A DNA stretch of 7,035 bases from JAGOTP01 sp964600845 (lineage in GTDB: Bacteria > Patescibacteriota > Patescibacteriia > 2-12-FULL-60-25): NCBI GenBank assembly GCA_964600845.1, contig CAZRJW010000038.1, positions 1 through 7,035 of the forward strand. The letters are read 5' to 3'. The notes below the pieces were generated by a model. That model worked only from the letters and a program-made list of their open reading frames with translations, ran no database searches and was not told where the DNA came from. Below, one piece after another: positions 1-5,217 of the stretch. The number at the start of each line of letters is the position of its first letter. Position 1 is the first letter of the stretch. Made by a program: the position numbers and the translations under genes.

Positions 1-515
1 GACCACTGAGGTGCGCGACGCGCTTTCTTCAGTCCGAACTTCTTACGTTCCTTGGCACGTGGATCACGTGTGAGGTTTCCCATCTTTTTCAACGTCTTGC
101 GCCAGACTGGGTTGAGCTCGATGAGGGCACGGGACAAACCAAGACGCAACGCGTCGGCCTGACCACGAACACCGCCACCCTGCGCATCAGCCGAGACATC
201 AACAGCGCCTTCTAAACCAACGGCCTGGAGAGTCCCTGTGATCAAGTTGCGGAGCTCAAGAGGACCAAAGTAGTCTTCGAGTGGACGTCCGTTAACCGTG
301 ATCTGACCCGATCCCTTCTTAAACAAACGGACTTTTGAAACCGATGTCTTGCGGCGACCAAGGGCGTAAATGTATTCGCCAGTTGGAGCGACAAGCTCAG
401 GCTTCGCTTCTTCGGCAGCTGCTTTCGCAGGGGCCTTCTTTGCACGTGGCGCGCGAGGAGCCTTTGGCTTGGCCTCGACAGCGACGTCTCCTGCTGTGAC
501 TTCAGTCGTGTCCAT
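1..515 (-). CDS. rpsI: 30S ribosomal protein uS9 (S9), C-terminus cut by window edge
   Basis: Structural protein of the small-subunit head; in the family the C-terminal tail reaches toward the P-site tRNA. The frame is open from the ATG at 513-515 to the left edge, giving 171 visible residues. The family core starts near residue 47 (EYIYALGRRKTS), followed by GGGVRGQADALR (113-124) and the basic tail TRDPRAKERKKFGLKKARR (149-167). The last visible residue is Trp in APQW, where many bacteria have APQF; the usual final SKR would lie just outside. Residues 1-46 are a Lys/Ala/Pro/Glu-rich extension absent from the 130-residue E. coli protein. The start is the only ATG that leaves rplM intact, and it follows the rplM TAA by 3 nt, as in the common rplM-rpsI pair. 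No Shine-Dalgarno sequence precedes it. The identification is secure; the extension rests on the start choice. Confidence 0.96.
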   Translation of the reverse strand, partial: MDTTEVTAGDVAVEAKPKAPRAPRAKKAPAKAAAEEAKPELVAPTGEYIYALGRRKTSVSKVRLFKKGSGQITVNGRPLEDYFGPLELRNLITGTLQAVGLEGAVDVSADAQGGGVRGQADALRLGLSRALIELNPVWRKTLKKMGNLTRDPRAKERKKFGLKKARRAPQW

Positions 516-518
516 AGA

Positions 519-908
519 TTATTTGACGATAATGAGGCGAGCCATGCGGTCGGCTTGCGTACGGTTCTTTGGCAACATGTACTTGACCGCGTGGCGAAGA
601 ATTTCACCTGGCTTGTCAATCTGAAGCTTCGCAACTGGCAAGCGCTTGATACCACTTGGGCGGTTAGACGAACGGAACAAGACCTTCTGTTCCATCTTCT
701 TTCCTGTGTATTCAAGCTTGTCGGCGTTAAGTACGCGCACCGTTGCTCCGCAGTCGATGTGAGGAATGTAATCTGGCTTGTTCTTGCCCATCAAAATCTC
801 GGCAATTTCACACGCCAAACGACCAACCACGCGACCAGCAGCATCGATCGTGACGACTTCACGGACGAACTTTGTGGCAACAACCTTCTTTTTGGTAATG
901 GTAGGCAT
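519..908 (-). CDS. rplM: 50S ribosomal protein uL13 (L13), short C-terminus
   Basis: Early-assembling large-subunit protein that binds 23S rRNA. Family landmarks seen are VVTIDAAGRVVGRLACEIA (residues 18-36), the GKNKPDYIPHIDCGATVRVLNADK segment at 41-64, YTGKK (67-71) and AVKYMLPKN (107-115). The protein has 129 residues against 142 in E. coli. It stops shortly after the conserved MLPK helix and strand (RLIIVK) and lacks the roughly 15-20-residue tail that in E. coli and Bacillus holds the H-x-x-A-Q-x-P segment. The start ATG (906-908) lies 3 nt after the rplQ TAA, and the stop lies 3 nt before rpsI, so all three genes are probably translationally coupled. No Shine-Dalgarno sequence is visible upstream of the start. 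Confidence 0.97.
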   Translation of the reverse strand: MPTITKKKVVATKFVREVVTIDAAGRVVGRLACEIAEILMGKNKPDYIPHIDCGATVRVLNADKLEYTGKKMEQKVLFRSSNRPSGIKRLPVAKLQIDKPGEILRHAVKYMLPKNRTQADRMARLIIVK

Positions 909-911
909 AGC

Positions 912-1265
912 TTAGACAACAAGTTGAATCTGGGCCATTTCCGCACCATCCCCTTTGCGGACGCCAAGCTTAATAATGCGCGTATAGCCACCTGGACGCG
1001 TCGCGTAGCGTGGACCAAGCTCTTCCAAGACCTTGTTCACGGCTGTTTCTGTCATGAGCACCTTCAAGAGCTGACGGCGGCTCATCAGAGACTTCACACG
1101 ACCACGAGTGATGATCTTTTCAACCATTGGACGCACAGCCTTCGCTTTGGCAAGCGTGGTATTGACGTGCTCATGGATCAGCACAGACGTAGCCAAGTTG
1201 CGCAACAATGCGCGACGGGGGCCCGCCTTGCGATCAAGTTTTGTTCCTGTCTTACGATGTCGCAT
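912..1265 (-). CDS. rplQ: 50S ribosomal protein bL17 (L17)
   Basis: Bacteria-specific large-subunit protein located near the exit-tunnel side. The N-terminus MRHRKTGTKLDRKAGPRRAL followed by LLRNLATSVLIHEHVNTT (20-37) is the family signature. AKAVRPMVEKIITRGR (41-56) and the C-terminal GGYTRIIKLGVRKGDGAEMA stretch also match. At 117 residues it is of normal length (E. coli 127, Bacillus about 120). It lies 26 nt downstream of rpoA, which is the near-universal bacterial rpoA-rplQ order, and 3 nt upstream of rplM. The start is fixed by the conserved MRHRK. The 26-nt spacer is C-rich and has no purine-rich ribosome binding site. Confidence 0.98.
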   Translation of the reverse strand: MRHRKTGTKLDRKAGPRRALLRNLATSVLIHEHVNTTLAKAKAVRPMVEKIITRGRVKSLMSRRQLLKVLMTETAVNKVLEELGPRYATRPGGYTRIIKLGVRKGDGAEMAQIQLVV

Positions 1266-1291
1266 AATAGGTTAGAAATTGGGGGTGGTTC

Positions 1292-1999
1292 TTAGGCAGC
1301 CTCCGTATAGGAGAGCTCCTTTAGAACGTTCACGTAATCATTGAGAATTCCGACGCCCTGGTTGACGGCATCAACAGGATCAAGACTCCCATCTGTTTCA
1401 ATCTTCAAGACAAGTTTGTCGTAGTCCGTTTTGTCTCCCACACGTGTGGCTTCAACTTTGTAAGAAACGTTGACAACTGGGCTGTAGAGCGCATCGACGG
1501 CGATCGTTCCAAGCTCGAGCTTCTCTTTCAAGCGCTCTTCTGTTGGACGGTAGCCACGACCTTTTCCGATCCAGACTTCCATGTCGAAGTTCGCTGTACC
1601 CTCTGTCAGTGTTGCAATGTGCAGGTCTGGGTTTACGATCTCAACCAAGGCATCCTTGGAGAAATCTGCAGCTGTGACGGTGCGATTCCCCTTCACCGAC
1701 AAGGACAATTTGACTGGTTCATCCGAGAACACCTTCGCTCGGAGGAGCTTGAGGTTCAAGATGATCTCAAGAATATCCTCCTTTACGTGAGGAGCGGTTG
1801 AGAATTCATGGTCAACACCTTTGATCCGAACCGCGATAACGGCCGCACCAGAGAGTGAAGAAAGGAGCACACGGCGAAGCGCATTTCCGAGCGTCGTTCC
1901 GTATCCTTGCGCACAAGGCTCGACAACCAGTACCCCCTCATGTGGGCGATCACCACGCATGAATTGAATTTTGTTGGGCAGCAAAAGGGGTTCCAACAT
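1292..1999 (-). CDS. rpoA: RNA polymerase alpha subunit, N-terminal domain only (no alpha-CTD)
   Basis: Alpha dimerises and nucleates assembly of the beta and beta-prime subunits. The N-terminal domain is complete by eye. It shows GYGTTLGNALRRVLLSSL (residues 32-49, the assembly and dimer helix), EDILEIILNLK (74-84), TVTAADF (107-113), the GRGYRPTEER loop (148-157), VDALYSPV (168-175), DKLVLKIETDGSLDP (194-208) and the final dimer helix near DAVNQGVGILNDYVNVL (210-226). The protein ends at residue 235, where E. coli alpha (329 residues) begins its linker. The helix-hairpin-helix C-terminal domain, which binds UP elements and activators, is absent. The TAA is followed by 26 nt and then rplQ, so no frameshifted remnant can be hidden there. 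The spacer before the ATG is pyrimidine-rich, ends CCT and has no Shine-Dalgarno sequence. Confidence 0.97.
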   Translation of the reverse strand: MLEPLLLPNKIQFMRGDRPHEGVLVVEPCAQGYGTTLGNALRRVLLSSLSGAAVIAVRIKGVDHEFSTAPHVKEDILEIILNLKLLRAKVFSDEPVKLSLSVKGNRTVTAADFSKDALVEIVNPDLHIATLTEGTANFDMEVWIGKGRGYRPTEERLKEKLELGTIAVDALYSPVVNVSYKVEATRVGDKTDYDKLVLKIETDGSLDPVDAVNQGVGILNDYVNVLKELSYTEAA

Positions 2000-2020
2000 A
2001 GGTAAGGAAGAAGAGGGGGA

Positions 2021-2638
2021 TTATTGACGCGAATAGAACTCAACGATGAGCTTGACGTCGAATGGTTGCTGCAAATCCTGACCAGCCGGAATAGAAGTTA
2101 CCTGCGCAGCGCGTTCTGCACCGCGTACAGCAACCCAGGATGGGGCTTCCCGTGTCGTCAATCCGTCTTCGATCCCCTTCCACAACACCTTCTTCAACTT
2201 ATTCTCACGCAGCGAGATTGTATCACCAACACGGACACGGTACGAGGCGACGTTCACCTTCTTCCCGTTCACATTGAAGTGGGCGTGTGAAACAGCCTGA
2301 CGAGCCGCAGCGCGTGTTTTGGCAAAACCAGCACGGTAGACCAAGTTATCCAAACGACGTTCGAGGAGCGAGATCAGCGTTTGACCGGAGTCTCCACGCT
2401 TTGAAACCGCTTCGTCAAACAAATTGCGGAACTGACGCTCACTGAGGGCGTAGATACGCTTTGCCTTTTGCTTTTCACGCAACTGCTTTCCGTAGTCCGT
2501 AAGACGGGTACGGCTCGTTGGACCGTGCACACCTGGAGCATATGGGCGACGTGCCAATGCTTTGGCGTGAGCGGTTCGGTCTGAAAGCGCGATTCCTTCG
2601 CGGCGAGAGTGCTTCGCCAAGATTTTAAGTGTCTTCAT
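2021..2638 (-). CDS. rpsD: 30S ribosomal protein uS4 (S4)
   Basis: Primary 16S rRNA-binding protein that nucleates assembly of the 30S body. It has 205 residues against 206 in E. coli. Landmarks are HSRREG (10-15), the GVHG turn (36-39), RLTDYGKQLREKQKAKRIY (45-63) and ERQFRNLF (67-74). The S4 RNA-binding domain begins at LERRLDNLVYRAGFAKTRA (92-110) and continues through FNVNGKKVNVASYRV (121-135). The C-terminus is LIVEFYSRQ. The N-terminal region has no cysteine, so this is a zinc-free form. The gene sits between rpsK (24 nt upstream) and rpoA (21 nt downstream), the standard alpha-operon place. In E. coli S4 represses this operon through the rpsM leader; no equivalent leader fits here, since rpmJ and rpsM are 2 nt apart. 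Confidence 0.98.
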   Translation of the reverse strand: MKTLKILAKHSRREGIALSDRTAHAKALARRPYAPGVHGPTSRTRLTDYGKQLREKQKAKRIYALSERQFRNLFDEAVSKRGDSGQTLISLLERRLDNLVYRAGFAKTRAAARQAVSHAHFNVNGKKVNVASYRVRVGDTISLRENKLKKVLWKGIEDGLTTREAPSWVAVRGAERAAQVTSIPAGQDLQQPFDVKLIVEFYSRQ

Positions 2639-2662
2639 AAAAAGTATCTGTTCAGAAGAACG

Positions 2663-3127
2663 TTAGACACGACGGGCGCGCGGTGGGCGGCAACCGTTAT
2701 GAGGGACTGGGGTAATGTCCTTGATAGTCAGAACGTTCAATCCGTTGGCGTTGAGCGCACGAAGAGCTCCTTCGCGACCCTGTCCAGGACCTGTGATATA
2801 GACATTTACGTCCTTGAGACCGATGTCCTTAATCTTCTCCGTCAAATCACGCACGATCACGGAAGCGGCGTAAGGAGTCGACTTTTTTGGACCACGGAAT
2901 CCAGCAACACCTGCACTGCACCAGCCAAGAACGTTGCCGTTCATGTCGGTCGCACTGACGATGGTGTTGTTGTATGTAGCCTGAATGTAAATCTTACCCT
3001 GAGAAATCTGAGGGCGAGCTTTCTTGCTTGCTGTCTTCTTGGATTTGGACTTAACGGTCTTGTCTGCCTTAGCGGTTTTTGCCGCAGGCTCAGTAGAGGA
3101 CGTCAAGTTCTTGGCTTCATCGGACAT
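2663..3127 (-). CDS. rpsK: 30S ribosomal protein uS11 (S11) with charged N-terminal extension
   Basis: Small-subunit platform protein near the E site and the Shine-Dalgarno helix region. The core runs from GKIYIQATYNNTIVSATD (residues 44-61) through GWCSAGVAGFRGPKKSTPYA (68-87) and ITGPGQGREGALRALNANG (111-129) to the invariant tail DITPVPHNGCRPPRARRV (137-154). It has 154 residues against 129 in E. coli. The surplus of about 25 residues is an N-terminal Lys/Ala/Ser/Thr tail (about 1-38) of low complexity. The ATG at 3125-3127 is the only Met upstream of the core; the next Met is M62, inside it. So the extension is very probably translated unless a GTG or TTG is used. The 28-nt spacer after rpsM has no Shine-Dalgarno sequence. 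Confidence 0.97.
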   Translation of the reverse strand: MSDEAKNLTSSTEPAAKTAKADKTVKSKSKKTASKKARPQISQGKIYIQATYNNTIVSATDMNGNVLGWCSAGVAGFRGPKKSTPYAASVIVRDLTEKIKDIGLKDVNVYITGPGQGREGALRALNANGLNVLTIKDITPVPHNGCRPPRARRV

Positions 3128-3155
3128 AGAATGTCGAGAGGTCTAGAATATGGGA

Positions 3156-3542
3156 TTATGTCTTTTCAAGTTTGCGCTTTCCGGATCCCATTGTCTTACG
3201 GACGTTGCCGCGAACAGTGCGGGAGTTGGTAACGGTGCGCTGGCCACGAACCGGGAGGTTCTTGATGTGGCGCGTGCCGCGGTAGCAGCCGATTTCTTTC
3301 AAACGCTTGATGTGGGCAAGCACTTCGCGCTTGAGGTCACCCTCGACACGATAGTTCTTTTCCACTTCGTCACGAAGCGTGTTGGCTTGAAGCTCCGTCA
3401 GATCTTTGACACGAATGTCAGCTGAGACCTTGGTGGCTGCAAGGATTTTCTTCACGGTCGTTGGACCGATGCCGTACACGTAGGTCAGAGCGACCTCGAT
3501 GCGCTTGGCGCTAGGGAGAGTGACACCTGCAATACGAGCCAT
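3156..3542 (-). CDS. rpsM: 30S ribosomal protein uS13 (S13)
   Basis: Head protein that contacts the large subunit through intersubunit bridges and the P-site tRNA through its C-terminal tail. The family pattern is complete: MARIAGVTLPSAKRIEVALT (1-20), YGIGPTTVKKIL (23-34, the helix-hairpin-helix), CYRGTRHIKNLPVRGQRT (86-103) and TNSRTVRG (105-112). It has 128 residues against 118 in E. coli, the excess being a basic C-terminal tail ending KRKLEKT. The start is fixed by MARIAG. It follows the rpmJ TAA by only 2 nt. The AAGG in the last rpmJ codons, 6 nt before the ATG, is the only purine-rich motif seen at any start in this window. Confidence 0.98.
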   Translation of the reverse strand: MARIAGVTLPSAKRIEVALTYVYGIGPTTVKKILAATKVSADIRVKDLTELQANTLRDEVEKNYRVEGDLKREVLAHIKRLKEIGCYRGTRHIKNLPVRGQRTVTNSRTVRGNVRKTMGSGKRKLEKT

Positions 3543-3544
3543 AG

Positions 3545-3661
3545 TTAGCCTTGGCGTTGCTTATGTTTAGGATTCTTCGGACAGATAACATGTACTCGGC
3601 CTTTGCGGCGGAGTACCTGACAATCGCGACACATGGATTTCACAGAGGACCGTACCTTCAT
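3545..3661 (-). CDS. rpmJ: 50S ribosomal protein bL36 (L36), 38 residues
   Basis: Very short zinc-ribbon protein of the large subunit. Translating 3661 to 3545 gives 38 residues starting MKVRSSVKSMCRDCQVLRRK and ending PKNPKHKQRQG, then TAA. Length and ends match E. coli L36 (MKVRASVKK... KHKQRQG). The zinc ligands of the family are all present: C11, C14, C27 and H33, so this is the zinc-binding form. It sits 18 nt after infA and 2 nt before rpsM, which is the conserved infA-rpmJ-rpsM order. The spacer before the ATG ends in a run of T and has no Shine-Dalgarno sequence. Confidence 0.98.
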   Translation of the reverse strand: MKVRSSVKSMCRDCQVLRRKGRVHVICPKNPKHKQRQG

Positions 3662-3679
3662 AAAAGTGTAATTCGTGGG

Positions 3680-3913
3680 CTATAATCTATAGGTGATTCG
3701 ACCTTTTGTCAAATCGTAAGGCGTCATTTCGACCTGAACTTCGTCCCCTGGAGTGAGGCGGATGCGGTTCATGCGCATCTTACCTGAGAGGTGGCACAAG
3801 ATGACTTGGCCATTTTCGAGTTTTACGCGGAAGCTTGTTGCAGGGAGGTTTTCGATAACCGTACCTTTAACGACCACGAAATCGCGATTCGCAGCTGTTG
3901 GGCTACCGGCCAT
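3680..3913 (-). CDS. infA: Translation initiation factor IF-1
   Basis: Small S1-like OB-fold factor that occupies the A site of the 30S subunit during initiation. The 77 residues carry the family core: VVVKGTVIENLPATSFRVKL (13-32), ENGQVILCHLSGKMRMNRIR (33-52), GDEVQVEMTPYDLTKGRITY (56-75) and a C-terminal RL. E. coli IF-1 has 72 residues; the difference is a slightly longer N-terminus (MAGSPTAANRDF). The ATG at 3911-3913 is the only Met before the core. It is the first gene after the 83-nt gap and probably heads the ribosomal-protein transcript. The stop is TAG, the only one in the window. The start is preceded by a T-rich stretch ending TTTTTCCT, with no Shine-Dalgarno sequence. Confidence 0.97.
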   Translation of the reverse strand: MAGSPTAANRDFVVVKGTVIENLPATSFRVKLENGQVILCHLSGKMRMNRIRLTPGDEVQVEMTPYDLTKGRITYRL

Positions 3914-3946
3914 AGGAAAAACGGGATAACATGATGAAGAGTAAGA

Positions 3947-3970
3947 AGCTTAAAGATAAAAATTTAAGCT
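3947..3970. repeat. 8-bp perfect inverted repeat in the infA leader
   Basis: AGCTTAAA (3947-3954) and TTTAAGCT (3963-3970) are exact reverse complements around an 8-nt AT-rich centre. It lies in the gap upstream of infA, at or just downstream of the predicted transcription start. It could be an operator-like dyad or a weak 5' leader hairpin. It has only two G:C pairs and no immediate T-run on the infA-coding strand, so it is a poor intrinsic terminator. In AT-rich DNA a chance dyad is possible. Confidence 0.4.
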
Positions 3971-3971
3971 A

Positions 3972-4000
3972 AAATTACATGATTCGTACCACTCTGTCAA
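3972..4000 (-). promoter_or_regulatory. Candidate sigma-70-type promoter for infA and the ribosomal-protein block
   Basis: Reading the minus strand, a perfect -35 hexamer TTGACA lies at 4000-3995 and overlaps the TGA stop of the MFS gene. Two -10 candidates follow: TAATTT (3977-3972) with an ideal 17-nt spacer but a weak match, and TGTAAT (3979-3974), five of six matches, with a short 15-nt spacer. Transcription would start near 3965, leaving a leader of about 50 nt before the infA ATG. Support is the exact -35, the AT-rich gap and its place at the only long spacer in the window. No mapping data are available. Confidence 0.45.
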
Positions 4001-5214
4001 AGGGGTGCTGGGGATGTTTTTTGAGTAGCTGATTCCAAATCCTTTTGACGAATTGGGAAGAAAAACAGCACAACCAAGCATAAAACGATACAAAGACCGT
4101 AAACAAGCCGTGGATCTCGTAACGCCAGATAGCCTGAAAGCAGCAACAGGGGGATGTCTAGGAGAGCCTTCAGGACGTAGAGGTTCGAGAGCGTCGTAGC
4201 CCGACTTCGGGACTGGATCCGCTGATTCATGGCGTGGGAGAAGACGGGTTCCCGGGTACTATTCGCCAAGATCGCAACGAAGGAACCGATAAAAATCGGA
4301 GCGGGATGCTTAAAAAGGAGGGCAAAGACGAGACCGGAAAGCGAGGCGAGCACAGTCATCCAGAGGATCCGGATCGGTCCAAAGAAGCGTTCGAGGCGGT
4401 CTGTGTACCAGTTGGATAGGAAGACGAACGAATGAAAAAAGAAGTAGAAGACCGAAAACCAGCGTAAATCGATCTGAAAGCTACCTAGGTAAATCTGATA
4501 GGCGCGCCACAGGAGGAAACTCATGACAAAAATCAAGATCTTATTCAGCGCCGCTCGCAGCAGAAATGGATGCTTGCGAATCGTGCGGATACTCTCCTGG
4601 AAGATCCCCTCTTCTTCTTTCAGGACATCGCGGGTGTGTTTCGGCTCAATCAACATGAGTAACAAGACAAAGGCGATGACTTGTGCAAACACATCGATTC
4701 CGATAACGACCTGGAATTGCCATTCCAGTAAATCTTTCGCGATCCAAGCGCCGAGAGCCGGAAACACAATCTTCATGATGTGACGCGCGGACTGCAGACG
4801 ACCGTTGTATCTACTCATCCCCTGCTCTTCGCCCGCCTCTTTCAAGCCATCATATAAAATCGCCTCCTCTGTTCCGGAAAAGCAGGAGAAGGCAAACGAG
4901 AGGATAAAGATCTGAAGAGCGAATTGCCAAAAACCATGCGCCGTGAGCGACACAAGTGAAGCGAAGCATGTAATAACCGCCCCAAGAAGCATCGTGCGCT
5001 TTCGACCAAAACGATCCGCAAGATAGCCGGTTGGAATTTCAAACAAGAGAGTTCCGATGGACCAACCGATACTGAGGTAAAACACTTGATCAACACGTAC
5101 CCCACGCTGTAGATAAAAAAGAGCCACGATCGCGTTAAGCGCCTTCAATTCCAAACAAGCGCGCGCCCAAAAGAGCAGGCGTGGATTGCGCTTCAGTCGC
5201 GCCAGGCGATCCAT
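3997..5214 (-). CDS. MFS transporter, 12 predicted membrane helices, substrate unknown
   Basis: Inner-membrane secondary transporter of the major facilitator superfamily, 405 residues, the usual length. About 12 hydrophobic helices can be counted, near 12-34, 44-62, 74-92, 97-117, 143-160, 167-190, 222-244, 251-268, 281-301, 305-322, 345-365 and 370-388. MFS motif A, GYLADRFGRKR (63-73), lies in the loop between helices 2 and 3. A degenerate copy, NWYTDRLERFFG (268-279), lies in the matching loop of the second half. SGTEEAILYDGLKE (113-126) after helix 4 recalls a widespread MFS subgroup often annotated as drug or general transporters. No substrate can be inferred. The ATG lies 3 nt after the alaS TAA, so translation is probably coupled to alaS. 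It is the only gene here ending in TGA and the only non-translation, non-transcription gene. Confidence 0.9.
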   Translation of the reverse strand: MDRLARLKRNPRLLFWARACLELKALNAIVALFYLQRGVRVDQVFYLSIGWSIGTLLFEIPTGYLADRFGRKRTMLLGAVITCFASLVSLTAHGFWQFALQIFILSFAFSCFSGTEEAILYDGLKEAGEEQGMSRYNGRLQSARHIMKIVFPALGAWIAKDLLEWQFQVVIGIDVFAQVIAFVLLLMLIEPKHTRDVLKEEEGIFQESIRTIRKHPFLLRAALNKILIFVMSFLLWRAYQIYLGSFQIDLRWFSVFYFFFHSFVFLSNWYTDRLERFFGPIRILWMTVLASLSGLVFALLFKHPAPIFIGSFVAILANSTREPVFSHAMNQRIQSRSRATTLSNLYVLKALLDIPLLLLSGYLALRDPRLVYGLCIVLCLVVLFFFPIRQKDLESATQKTSPAPL

Positions 5215-5217
5215 ATC

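Noticed and set aside
566..570. Any CRISPR array, tRNA, rRNA or insertion sequence in the window
   Set aside because: No direct repeats with regular spacing, no tRNA-like fold, no transposase frame; nearly every base is inside conserved genes on one strand.
1266..1294. Frameshift or premature stop in rpoA hiding the alpha-CTD
   Set aside because: Only 26 nt lie between the stop and rplQ, too little for an 80-residue domain in any frame.
555..1295. Long plus-strand open frame (246 codons) opposite rplM and rplQ
   Set aside because: It lies fully antisense to two well-recognised ribosomal protein genes, its translation resembles no family I know, and its composition is a by-product of the codon pattern on the other strand.
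2644..2662. Small hairpin GTTC-AGAA-GAAC between rpsK and rpsD as a terminator or regulatory stem
   Set aside because: The stem is only 4 bp, has no T-run and lies within a continuous operon; most likely chance.
2609..3232. Plus-strand open frame (207 codons) opposite rpsK
   Set aside because: Antisense shadow of a conserved gene; no domain, no start signal and no sensible protein composition.
3947..3970. Inverted repeat as a rho-independent terminator for alaS-MFS
   Set aside because: Only two G:C pairs in the stem and no T-run directly after it on the minus strand; reported instead as a possible dyad.
3964..3999. Possible UGA-as-glycine code (as in some CPR lineages), which would extend the MFS protein by about a dozen residues to a TAA
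   Set aside because: No gene in the window contains an internal TGA, which a recoded genome would show many times. The standard code explains all frames.
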